A stretch of DNA of 64,000 bases from Oscillospiraceae bacterium (lineage in GTDB: Bacteria > Bacillota > Clostridia > Oscillospirales > UBA644). Positions 44,025-51,885 of the stretch are shown piece by piece (position 1 is the stretch's first letter; each line of letters starts with the position of its first letter). Both the position numbers and the translations under genes were made by a program. Below the pieces are notes generated by a model. That model saw only the letters and a program-made list of their open reading frames with translations, made no database searches and was not told the origin of the DNA. Location of the stretch: the NCBI GenBank assembly GCA_902783255.1, contig CACZQB010000016.1:1-64000 (forward strand), in the 5' to 3' direction.

Positions 44025-44861
44025 TCAATCTTCGTAACGAAGAGATTTCAGAAGCGATATTTCTTTCGCATAACCGTCAAGCTCATTTGGGGTTTCAAGG
44101 AAAAACGGCAGATCGCGAAGTTTTTTATGATTAATAATATTTTTTACAGTATCTGTGCCGAGAGTTCCGTCACCGATTTTCTGATGTCTGTCTTTATGTG
44201 CGCCGAGAGGATTCATACTGTCGTTAAGATGGACAGCATAAAGCTTTGCAAGCCCTATAACACGGTCAAATTCTTCGAGCACACCGTCGAGATCGTTTAC
44301 TATATCGTATCCGCCGTCGTTTATATGGCATGTATCAAGGCAAACGCCGAGCTTGTGAGAAAGATCGGTTTTTTCAATTATTCTTGCAAGCTCTTCAAAT
44401 GTGCCGCCGATCTCGGAACCTTTGCCTGCCATAGTTTCAAGCAAAACCGGTGTTTTGATATCTTCTGAAAGAACGCTGTTGAGCACGTCCGCTATTTCGT
44501 CAATACCTGTTTCCGTTCCCTGCCCCGTATGACTGCCCGGATGGAAATTATACATCGCGCCCGGAATATATGAAAGACGGGCAAGGTCTTCAGCCATCAT
44601 TTCTTTTGCAAGATCGCGAAGCCCGGGATTTGCCGAACACGCATTCATTGTATACGGCGCATGACAGAGAATTTTATATATCCCGTTTTCTTCCGCAAAT
44701 GCGTTGAAACGGTCTATATCGTCCCTGTCAAGTGCTCTGGCTTTACTGCCTCTCGGATTTCTGGAAAAATACTGAAATGTATTTCCGCCTATTGCAACGG
44801 TCGTTTGTGCCATCGAAAGAAAGCCGTCCGAAGCGGAAAGATGACAGCCTATTGTGAACAT
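44025..44861 (-). CDS. nfo: Deoxyribonuclease IV (AP endonuclease, Nfo)
   Basis: A 278-residue zinc enzyme of base-excision repair that cuts 5' of abasic sites. Metal-ligand motifs are visible in order: [68 protein letters not shown] and FFLETP. Length is normal for the family. It lies 15 bases downstream of pcp and 32 bases upstream of the aldolase gene in the leftward operon. Confidence 0.95.
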   Translation of the reverse strand: MFTIGCHLSASDGFLSMAQTTVAIGGNTFQYFSRNPRGSKARALDRDDIDRFNAFAEENGIYKILCHAPYTMNACSANPGLRDLAKEMMAEDLARLSYIPGAMYNFHPGSHTGQGTETGIDEIADVLNSVLSEDIKTPVLLETMAGKGSEIGGTFEELARIIEKTDLSHKLGVCLDTCHINDGGYDIVNDLDGVLEEFDRVIGLAKLYAVHLNDSMNPLGAHKDRHQKIGDGTLGTDTVKNIINHKKLRDLPFFLETPNELDGYAKEISLLKSLRYED

Positions 44862-44876
44862 TTTTACTCCTATCGG

Positions 44877-45473
44877 TTATTTCAATACGGAAAGCGCCGC
44901 ATTAATGCATTCCGTTATGTTTTCAAGAGACATCGACGGTCTGTCCGGCATTTTGACCGTCTGCGAGGGAATATACGGAACATGCGCAAATCCCGCTTTT
45001 ATATCAAGTTTATGATCTGAAATATAATTCAGAATACCGTAAAATACGTGGTTGCAAACAAATCTGCCGGCATTTTGAGATATTTTAACGGGAAAACCCT
45101 TTTTATTGATTGCTTCCGCCATTTCGGCAAGCGGCAGGGTAGAATAAAGTCTGTCAGGTCCGTTTATACGATTTACCGTATGAAGAATCACGCCTGCATT
45201 ATCCGGTGTATCCGAATCGGCGATGTTTACCGCAACATTTTCGAAATTAACGCATGTCCGTCCGCCTGCCTGACCGACAGACAAAATTATGTCGGGTGCG
45301 AAATCGTTTACAGCATTTATTGCAACATCGACTGATTTATAATATTCGACCGGAAGAAGCAACGGAAAAATATCGGCAGACGGCTGTGTATCGGCAATCA
45401 ACTTTACAGTCATCCATGAAGGATTTATTTCTTCGCCTCCGAACGGTTCGAAACCTGTGAGAAGTATTTTCAT
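44877..45473 (-). CDS. pcp: Pyrrolidone-carboxylate peptidase (pyroglutamyl-peptidase I)
   Basis: A 198-residue cytosolic C15 cysteine peptidase that removes N-terminal pyroglutamate. The start KILLTGFEPFGG is diagnostic. The catalytic residues are Glu78 (VNFENVAVN), Cys140 (AGRFVCNHVFY) and His164 (FAHVPYIPSQ). It is slightly shorter than the usual ~215 residues. It lies 21 bases after the second PH-like membrane gene and just before nfo. Confidence 0.93.
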   Translation of the reverse strand: MKILLTGFEPFGGEEINPSWMTVKLIADTQPSADIFPLLLPVEYYKSVDVAINAVNDFAPDIILSVGQAGGRTCVNFENVAVNIADSDTPDNAGVILHTVNRINGPDRLYSTLPLAEMAEAINKKGFPVKISQNAGRFVCNHVFYGILNYISDHKLDIKAGFAHVPYIPSQTVKMPDRPSMSLENITECINAALSVLK

Positions 45474-45494
45474 AAAAACCTCGGTTTTCTTCTT

Positions 45495-45956
45495 TTACAG
45501 AGTCTGTTTTGCCGTCTGTTCAACGCGGAGTTTGACGGCATATGCAAGAGTGCCGACTGGCATGGATATCATTCTGCTTTTTACAGTCAGCTTTTCTCCG
45601 TTTTTAGAATAAAAAGTTACCGATTTGTCTTTAACTTCTGTTTTATCCGGATCGATATCACATACGGCGATCTCGCCTTTTCTCATGACCCAGAGTTTTT
45701 CGTTTGTAAGCACTACGCTCGGTCCTGAAAAGATATTGCGAAAGCAGTGTATTGCGGACATCAGGGACATTTCAAAAATTTCCCAGGAGATAATGAACAC
45801 AACAATATTTATTATTTTTTCTGTCAGCGTGCCCACCGGCAGATTAACGCTGTTCAGCAAAAGAATAAAAGCAGGAACGGATATAACCGCAAATAACGCC
45901 GCCCATATCGCATTTCTGATTTTAGGACGGTAAACGTTCAGAGTTTCGTTGTTCAT
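45495..45956 (-). CDS. Small membrane protein with PH-like tail, copy 2
   Basis: A 153-residue protein of unknown function. Two transmembrane helices (about 15-37 and 47-66) are followed by a beta-rich soluble part (about 75-150) with VVLTNEKLWVMRKGEIAV and SVTFYSKNGEKLTV, resembling a bacterial PH-like domain. Its upstream neighbour has the same length and layout, so the pair are probably diverged paralogues working together. Its start (ATG 45956, AAAGGAT site) lies inside the end of that neighbour, overlapping by 35 bases. Confidence 0.65.
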   Translation of the reverse strand: MNNETLNVYRPKIRNAIWAALFAVISVPAFILLLNSVNLPVGTLTEKIINIVVFIISWEIFEMSLMSAIHCFRNIFSGPSVVLTNEKLWVMRKGEIAVCDIDPDKTEVKDKSVTFYSKNGEKLTVKSRMISMPVGTLAYAVKLRVEQTAKQTL

Positions 45957-46383
45957 ACACGGTTATCCTTTCTGTAAGAATTTCACAAAATACTTTGATC
46001 GGGCACGAAACATCGTGAGAAAAAACAGTATAATCACCGTTTTTGCCCTTGATCTCGACCATTCCGAGAATGTTATCATGCAGAAAAACGCCTTCTATAT
46101 CCGAAAAATACAGTTCCCATTTGCCGTAAAGCAGTATTTTTTCGTATGTGACAACATATACCGGCGCTTTGATTATCATAAAAACCGATATCGCAAAAAC
46201 AGCAACGCACGCTGCAGTCCTTACAATCGCTTCGGTAAGATTTATATATGTTCCCGAAAAAATCGAAATAAGTGAAAGCACAATAAGTGCGACCGAAAAA
46301 ACGGTAAGCGTAACAAGCGGAACGGTTTTGAGAAGAGACTGTCTGAAAACGAAATTGCCGTTTTTATCCGGATGAGGTTTCAT
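45922..46383 (-). CDS. Small membrane protein with PH-like tail, copy 1
   Basis: A 153-residue protein with two hydrophobic helices (about 18-43 and 51-75) and a cytosolic-type beta-rich domain containing YVVTYEKILLYGKWELYFSD and VEIKGKNGDYTVF. No named family is recognised with confidence. Its ATG overlaps the trpS stop (TGA) by four bases and its end overlaps copy 2 by 35 bases, implying tightly coupled, equal synthesis of the two proteins. Confidence 0.65.
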   Translation of the reverse strand: MKPHPDKNGNFVFRQSLLKTVPLVTLTVFSVALIVLSLISIFSGTYINLTEAIVRTAACVAVFAISVFMIIKAPVYVVTYEKILLYGKWELYFSDIEGVFLHDNILGMVEIKGKNGDYTVFSHDVSCPIKVFCEILTERITVYEQRNSERLPS

Positions 46384-47378
46384 CTTAAAACAAAGCCGAC
46401 TTTTTTATATACTTTGGAAAGTGTTTTATTCGCAATATAACGCGCTCTGTCCGCTCCCTGCCTGTAAATCGTTTCAAGCTGAGCTTTATCTGCAGTGTAA
46501 ACTTTATATTTATCCTGAATTCCGGCGAGCATATCAGCAACTGCCTCACCTACCGCCAGTTTAAAATCACCGTAGCCTTTTCCGTCAAATTCTTTTTCTA
46601 TATCTTCAAATGATTTACCCGTAACAGCCGAGTAAATAGTCATCAGATTATTGATCCCGTCTTTTCCGGGAGCAAAACGGACGCATGCTTCGCTGTCTGT
46701 AACCGCTTTTCTGAATTTACGGATAACAGTATCACGATTATCAAGCAAATTGACTGTTCCGTTTTCGTCGTCATCGCTTTTCGACATCTTTGCTGACGGA
46801 TTTGTAAGAGATTTTACTCTTGCGCCTACCTTGGGAGTATATGCCTCTGGCAGAGTAAAAACATCTCCGTATATTCCGTTAAATCTGTTTGCGATATCGC
46901 GGCATATTTCTACATGCTGAGTCTGATCTTCTCCGACAGGAACGAGATTGGCCTGGTAAAGAAGGATATCCGCCGCCATCAGAACAGGATACGTAAAAAG
47001 ACCCGCGTTTATATTCTCGGCGTTTTTTGCGGATTTATCCTTGAACTGCGTCATTCTTGAAAGCTCGCCGAACATAGTGTAGCAGTCAAGTATCCAAGCA
47101 AGCTCCGCATGCTGTGAAACATGGCTCTGAAAGAAAATGGTATTTTTTTCAGGGTCAAGTCCGCATGAAAGGTAGAGGGCGAAAAGTTCAAGAGAGTTTC
47201 TTCTCAAAACGGAAGGGTCGATACGTATCGTCAGAGAATGAAGATCGGCTATGCAATAAAGGCAATTATAGTCATCCTGCATTTTTATCCAGTTTTTTAC
47301 TGCGCCGAGATATCCGCCTATATTAAGATTTCCTGTCGGTTTTATGCCGCTGAGTATTGTTTTTTTAGTGTTTTCCAT
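46380..47378 (-). CDS. trpS: Tryptophanyl-tRNA synthetase
   Basis: A 332-residue class I synthetase. The HIGH-equivalent is in SGIKPTGNLNIGGYLGA (residues 10-26), the tryptophan pocket region includes VLMAADILLYQANLVPVGEDQTQH, and the KMSKS loop is AKMSKSDDDENG (about 194-205). Length is standard. It overlaps the aminotransferase gene by 14 bases, so no T-box leader exists directly upstream. Confidence 0.96.
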   Translation of the reverse strand: MENTKKTILSGIKPTGNLNIGGYLGAVKNWIKMQDDYNCLYCIADLHSLTIRIDPSVLRRNSLELFALYLSCGLDPEKNTIFFQSHVSQHAELAWILDCYTMFGELSRMTQFKDKSAKNAENINAGLFTYPVLMAADILLYQANLVPVGEDQTQHVEICRDIANRFNGIYGDVFTLPEAYTPKVGARVKSLTNPSAKMSKSDDDENGTVNLLDNRDTVIRKFRKAVTDSEACVRFAPGKDGINNLMTIYSAVTGKSFEDIEKEFDGKGYGDFKLAVGEAVADMLAGIQDKYKVYTADKAQLETIYRQGADRARYIANKTLSKVYKKVGFVLR

Positions 47379-48546
47379 TCAGATATTCTCCTATTATTTT
47401 TATTCCCCGCTCTATATTTTCGCATGTAGGCATTGAGTAATTAAGGCGTACATACTCTGTTTTTGCGTTTTCGTCTGTCTGAAAAGCCGTGCCGGGAACG
47501 ACCGCGACCTTTTTTTCGATGAGCTTTTTGCTCAGCTCGCCAGCATCTTCTCCGAAAAATCTGCAGTATATGAAAATGCCGCCTTCTGGTGAAGAACGCC
47601 AGAACCTGTTCGATGGAATATATTTGTCCAGTGCTGATGTTATGCAGTCGCACTTTGTTTTATAAAGTGCTTTTATAGAGCTGATATGCTCGTCAATATC
47701 GTATTTTTCAAGAAAAGCCGAAATAAGCATCTGCCAGAAGATATTTGTATGAACGTCTGTTACCTGTTTTGCCACAACAAGTTTTTTTGCTATCTCTTCG
47801 GGCGCAGAAACAAAACCTATACGTATGCCCGGAGAAAGAACTTTTGAAAACGATCCGCAGTATACGACAACTCCCTTGTCATCAAGCGCTTTTATGGGCA
47901 GAATATCCTCACCCGAAAATCTCAGTTCACCGTAAGGGTTGTCTTCAAGAACAGTAACACCGTATTTAACGGCGAGATCATAAACTTTTTTGCGTTTTTC
48001 CGCAGACATCGTAACGCCCATGGGATTCTGGAATGTGGGAATAAGATATATCAGTTTTGCGCGTTTTTCTTCTTTAAGAGCCTTTTCAAGTTCTGAGATA
48101 TTTATTCCGTCCTCTTCCATCGGTATGCCGCGCAGCTTTGTGCCATATGTGCGAAAACAGTTCAGTGCACCTATGAAGGAAGGCTCTTCGCATATTACCG
48201 TGTCGCCCGGATTGCATAGAATTTTTGTTGTAAGGTCGATACCCTGCTGACCGCCCGTAACGACAAGTACGGTATTTCCTTCTCTTTTTATGCCGAATTT
48301 CTTCTCCATTCTCTCGGCAAGCTGTTCGCGCAAAGGCGAATATCCCTCCGTAACGCCGTATTGCAATGCCGCCGAAGGATTATTCGTCAGAAGCTCCGTT
48401 GCGATAACTGACATTTTATCCGCCGGGAATGTTGAAGGATCGGGATTTCCTCCTGCAAGCGAAATGATCGTGGGGTCACCGAGAACTTTGAATATTTCTC
48501 TTATTGCAGACGGTTTCACGCCTGATATATTATCTGAAAAAATCAT
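47365..48546 (-). CDS. PLP-dependent aminotransferase (2-aminoadipate / multi-substrate type)
   Basis: A 393-residue fold-type I aminotransferase of the MocR-like stand-alone subgroup. Motifs: ISLAGGNPDPSTFP (about 28-41), YGVTEGYSPLREQL (about 63-76), PTFQNPMGVTMS (about 165-176), LEDNPYGELRF (about 196-206) and the PLP lysine in YCGSFSKVLSPGIRIGF (about 228-244). Relatives transaminate 2-aminoadipate, aromatic or branched-chain amino acids. I place the start at ATG 48546, 10 bases after AAGGA, rather than at a TTG three codons upstream, which is too near the site. It heads the operon running to 43300. Confidence 0.87.
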   Translation of the reverse strand: MIFSDNISGVKPSAIREIFKVLGDPTIISLAGGNPDPSTFPADKMSVIATELLTNNPSAALQYGVTEGYSPLREQLAERMEKKFGIKREGNTVLVVTGGQQGIDLTTKILCNPGDTVICEEPSFIGALNCFRTYGTKLRGIPMEEDGINISELEKALKEEKRAKLIYLIPTFQNPMGVTMSAEKRKKVYDLAVKYGVTVLEDNPYGELRFSGEDILPIKALDDKGVVVYCGSFSKVLSPGIRIGFVSAPEEIAKKLVVAKQVTDVHTNIFWQMLISAFLEKYDIDEHISSIKALYKTKCDCITSALDKYIPSNRFWRSSPEGGIFIYCRFFGEDAGELSKKLIEKKVAVVPGTAFQTDENAKTEYVRLNYSMPTCENIERGIKIIGEYLNGKH

Positions 48547-48580
48547 TTTATTCAAATCCTTATAACTTTTATAATTCTAT

Positions 48581-48609
48581 ATAATATCACAAAAGGTATT
48601 TTTTGTCAA
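48581..48609 (-). promoter_or_regulatory. Promoter of the aminotransferase-trpS-...-fsa operon
   Basis: Minus-strand TTGACA (48604-48609) and TATTAT (48581-48586), 17-base spacer; leader about 30 bases. Confidence 0.7.
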
Positions 48610-48622
48610 GATATACAGCCTC

Positions 48623-48651
48623 TTGCAAAACAGGAGAATTTGTGGTATAAT
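48623..48651 (+). promoter_or_regulatory. Promoter of the three-gene envelope operon
   Basis: TTGCAA (48623-48628) and TATAAT (48646-48651) with a 17-base spacer. The -10 box lies inside the longest version of the first open frame, which shows that its true start is downstream. Confidence 0.7.
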
Positions 48652-48726
48652 AAGGTGTATGCATTCTGTATCATTTTGCGGAAACATGCGAAAAGAATTA
48701 TTAGCATCGATAAAAGGAATGATTTT

Positions 48727-49305
48727 TTGGAAAGAAACAGTAACTTTAAAACAGACTTTTTGAAGTCTGCATATACAATAGGCGAACTGTGCGTTCACCC
48801 CGAGCATGCTTATAAAAAAAGCAATTCGGAATATATTTTTGCGGGCATTTTGTTTCCGTGCCTCACATATTTTCTGTTTGCCCTGAATCTCGGTCTTGAA
48901 CGTCAGTCGTTTTTGTCGTCCGCTACCGGATTTAAAACTTTGCTGCTTGTTTTTTTCGGTATAATAGTCGGATTTGTGACCTCCATTGCGCTTACGGGAG
49001 TTGCGTATCTTGCCGGACGTGCCGTTGACACCGAGATAAACGGTTTCAGATTTTTAGGCAGTATTGAATATTCTTTCGGCTTTTCTCTTGCCATAGAGCT
49101 TATAGGGCTTATAATAAGAATTATAACTTCCGCCAATACTACCTCATCGTTCGGGATACTCGGTATTTTCATTGCGCTTGTATTCATATTCAGATGTATT
49201 CTTGATCTTAGTGAAGAAAAAAAATATATCTGTGTTCTGTTTTCGATTCTAGGCGGAATATTAACGCTTCTCGGTCTTAATATTCTGTTTTTCGCATCGT
49301 TTTAA
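48727..49305 (+). CDS. Yip1-like polytopic membrane protein
   Basis: A 192-residue membrane protein with about five hydrophobic helices. The arrangement, with a short cytosolic N-terminus containing an HPEHAYKK segment followed by helices including SIALTGVAYLAGRAVD and FRFLGSIEYSFGFSL, recalls the Yip1/YIF1 domain family. I start it at TTG 48727, 8 bases after AAAAGGAA; the ATG at 48640 lies upstream of the -10 box and cannot be used. It is first of three co-transcribed envelope genes. Function unknown. Confidence 0.6.
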   Translation: MERNSNFKTDFLKSAYTIGELCVHPEHAYKKSNSEYIFAGILFPCLTYFLFALNLGLERQSFLSSATGFKTLLLVFFGIIVGFVTSIALTGVAYLAGRAVDTEINGFRFLGSIEYSFGFSLAIELIGLIIRIITSANTTSSFGILGIFIALVFIFRCILDLSEEKKYICVLFSILGGILTLLGLNILFFASF

Positions 49306-49317
49306 CGGAGGCTCGAC

Positions 49318-49734
49318 ATGAAAATAGACAGAAATCTTATTATCGGCACCGTCGGGTTGATCCTTACCGGCATTTGCGGTATTTTTTCTCTCGGCGGAAA
49401 TATAGGTCTGACGCTTCTTTCGGCACTTTTTTATATAATTGCCGCAGCCGCCATACTTCTTATTTATTCGTATCTTATTCCGCGCTTTGTCGGGATAAAC
49501 GCAGACTGGCTTTATTATATCCCGTTTGCCGTCATGCTTATAGTTTCAAGGATCATACTGGGATGGGACATTTTTATGCCGTTTTACGCTGCAGGAATAA
49601 TCGCAGTAACTCTTGATATATACACAAGATATAAATCGAAAACCTTGCAGGGAACACTTGCGATAGCAGGTGCGGGAACGGCGTCTATCATACTGTTTGC
49701 TATAATATCTCTTTGCGGAGGTGTTGTGCTGTGA
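49318..49734 (+). CDS. Small four-helix membrane protein, unknown
   Basis: A 138-residue, very hydrophobic protein with about four to five membrane helices, separated by short loops such as GINADWLYY and TRYKSKTLQG. No conserved domain is recognised. A clear GGAGG site precedes the ATG, and the stop codon overlaps the GTG start of the next gene, so the two are translationally coupled. It may assist the cysteine-rich protein that follows. Confidence 0.65.
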   Translation: MKIDRNLIIGTVGLILTGICGIFSLGGNIGLTLLSALFYIIAAAAILLIYSYLIPRFVGINADWLYYIPFAVMLIVSRIILGWDIFMPFYAAGIIAVTLDIYTRYKSKTLQGTLAIAGAGTASIILFAIISLCGGVVL

Positions 49735-51329
49735 AAATAAAGAAAAGTATTCTGATCATCCTCGCTTTCGTTTTTGCGATCGCGCCCGTGATCACATATG
49801 CCGAAAACGATGTGACGGATGCTGCCGATTCAGGTGCTGAAACAGCCGTTCAGAATGATCTTGCTGCCGTTATAAGCGCGCACTGCTTTTGCGGACGAGA
49901 TTATTATTCCGAAACCGAAAACGGTCATTCTGCTTTTGACTGCACAAAATGCGGGCAGAATATGTATTCATGCACCTGCAACTGCTGGTGTGGCGCTGAG
50001 ACAGTGACTGATACGGACGGAGAGTATTCATCTGTTACTTCGAGGCTTTGCTCAGGCTGCGGCAAACCGTGTATTTTATGCGACTGCAGAAACGACAGGG
50101 AAGCCGTTTTATTTGCTGAACAGCAAAGAAGAAACGGCGAAATATCATCCCTTAATATTCTCAGACCAAAGAGCGCCCTTATACCTCTTTTTTCACTGTT
50201 TTTTACTCTTATTCTCATTGCACTCGGCGCAGCAGCCGTAAGGACCGACTTTTTTGCAAAGAAAGCCGCTGAGATACGCGAAGCGGAAAATAACGAAGAA
50301 AAAACGGCGGAAAACACAGCTGAAAGCAATTCTGTCGCCGAAAGCAGCGTTTACGACGAAAAACCGGCAGAAGAGCGTCCTTCAAAAAACAGATACGGCG
50401 GAGCATACAGATTATATAAAACAATTGCGATTTCAGGAAAATCAAAACCCCAAAACGCAGTATTTTCGCCTTCAGACGAGCCGGATTTAACATTCACTAA
50501 AGACGAGCTTGCAGTTTTGCAAAACGTAATGCGTATTTCGCCCAATGCTCTTTCTCCCCTTTCTTTGCCCGACAAAGCAGACAGAGGAGATACTCTGACA
50601 AACCTGATAATGGAAGGAATAGTTGTTAAAACAGAAAGCGGACTGAAGGTTGAGGATGCGATCGCAGAATATATTGCGGAAATAGCCGCACCCCAAAAGA
50701 CGATAACTTTCGATACTGTTTTTTCGGGACAATATTCGCTGTGCACATGCGGCAAAAACTATTATGCCGTAAGCGGCGACGATATTACGGATATTCGTGT
50801 TTTTGCGAACTTGGACGAGCTCTGCGGCTGGATCTCCGAAGTATTTGATATTTACGGAACGGAAAAAACTATCCCCTCTGCGGATATTTCATTCAGCTAC
50901 AATGAGTTTTCACTTTACTGTCTGGCACAGATCCTCGATTTTAAAGACCCGTTTGAAATCGAAGATATTGTTCGCCCCGATATTTGTGAAAAGCTGAAAA
51001 ACGGACTTGAAGACGAAGGTTTTTTCCGAACGGGCGATACTTTCAGAATCCTTTCCAAATACGACGCTGTAGAGGAAACCGCGGCAGCAATGACTGAAAA
51101 AGGCATACTTTTTGAAAGTGACGGACGTTTTCTTTCCTCTAAAACAGTAGATGCAGTGCTTTCAAAGAAGATGATAAAAGACTGCATTCAGATGCAAAAG
51201 AAAGGCGAAACGGAATTTGAAGTATTGTTTGCCGTAAGAGAAAACGGCGCTGCAGCCATCTATGACGACGGTAAGGAAGTTCGGATCATTTCGGCGAACA
51301 AAATACCTTGGAAACAGTATTTGAAATAA
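49731..51329 (+). CDS. Membrane protein with cysteine-rich extracytoplasmic domain, unknown
   Basis: A 532-residue protein. The N-terminal signal sequence (about 1-24, cleavage likely after ITYA) is followed by a cysteine-dense region (about 45-120). Its 13 cysteines are arranged as CFC, CTKC, CTCNCWC, CSGC and CILCDC, reminiscent of stacked zinc ribbons or rubredoxin-like knuckles. One transmembrane helix (about 147-170) leads to an acidic linker and a ~330-residue mixed alpha/beta domain. That topology would put the cysteine cluster outside and the large domain inside. Start: GTG 49731, with GGAGG 9 bases upstream and the preceding TGA overlapping. No family recognised. Confidence 0.65.
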   Translation: MKIKKSILIILAFVFAIAPVITYAENDVTDAADSGAETAVQNDLAAVISAHCFCGRDYYSETENGHSAFDCTKCGQNMYSCTCNCWCGAETVTDTDGEYSSVTSRLCSGCGKPCILCDCRNDREAVLFAEQQRRNGEISSLNILRPKSALIPLFSLFFTLILIALGAAAVRTDFFAKKAAEIREAENNEEKTAENTAESNSVAESSVYDEKPAEERPSKNRYGGAYRLYKTIAISGKSKPQNAVFSPSDEPDLTFTKDELAVLQNVMRISPNALSPLSLPDKADRGDTLTNLIMEGIVVKTESGLKVEDAIAEYIAEIAAPQKTITFDTVFSGQYSLCTCGKNYYAVSGDDITDIRVFANLDELCGWISEVFDIYGTEKTIPSADISFSYNEFSLYCLAQILDFKDPFEIEDIVRPDICEKLKNGLEDEGFFRTGDTFRILSKYDAVEETAAAMTEKGILFESDGRFLSSKTVDAVLSKKMIKDCIQMQKKGETEFEVLFAVRENGAAAIYDDGKEVRIISANKIPWKQYLK

Positions 51330-51350
51330 AAAAAGAATATGACGACATAA

Positions 51351-51383
51351 AAAAGAGCGTAACAAAAATTACGCTCTTTTTTT
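51351..51383. terminator. Bidirectional terminator between the Cys-rich protein and GNAT genes
   Basis: AAAAGAGCGTAA (51351-51362) pairs with TTACGCTCTTTT (51369-51380), with T-rich flank on one strand and A-rich on the other. It serves both convergent transcripts. Confidence 0.85.
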
Positions 51384-51384
51384 A

Positions 51385-51870
51385 TTATCTAAGCATTCCC
51401 TTATATACGCTTTGTCCCGAATCTTCTATCATCACTCCGCCGCAGCATTTTTTGTAAAAATCCACGGGACCGGGACTTCCGATTATTCCGTAGGCATAGC
51501 CTTCCTCGTGCATGCCGTGAAGGCAGGCAAGCAAAAGCGCTTTTCCTATCCCCTTGCCGCGTTCGCTTTCTTTTACTCCGGTAGGACCGAAAAAATTGCG
51601 GACTGTTGCGTCCCAGCAGGCAAATCCGAGCATTTCACTGCCGTTTTCGTTCTCTCTTAACGCAATGTATATCGTTTTCGGGCTGTTAAAAAAAGCATTT
51701 TCGGCTTCCGATGCCCAAAGTGACGACGGAAAATATTTTTTTATCCACTCTATCACCGCGTAATTTTCCGGACCGATAGGTCTTCGGATAGTAACGCCGA
51801 TTGCTGACATTCTGTCCAGCTCAGGCTGAAGCGGCGGAAGAGAAAAAAGTTTTACAAGCATATCAGGCAT
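51385..51870 (-). CDS. GNAT-family N-acetyltransferase
   Basis: A 161-residue acetyltransferase. The acetyl-CoA loop (motif A) is GVKESERGKGIGKALLLAC (about 98-116), preceded by the FACWDATVRNFFGPTG strand region, and the end carries VDFYKKCCGG. The acceptor is unknown. I use ATG 51870, with GAGGAA 7 bases upstream, instead of the TTG five codons earlier, which overlaps that site. It lies 15 bases after the acidic-tailed sortase gene on the same strand, so the two are probably co-transcribed. Confidence 0.85.
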   Translation of the reverse strand: MPDMLVKLFSLPPLQPELDRMSAIGVTIRRPIGPENYAVIEWIKKYFPSSLWASEAENAFFNSPKTIYIALRENENGSEMLGFACWDATVRNFFGPTGVKESERGKGIGKALLLACLHGMHEEGYAYGIIGSPGPVDFYKKCCGGVMIEDSGQSVYKGMLR

Positions 51871-51885
51871 AATAACGTTCCTCAA

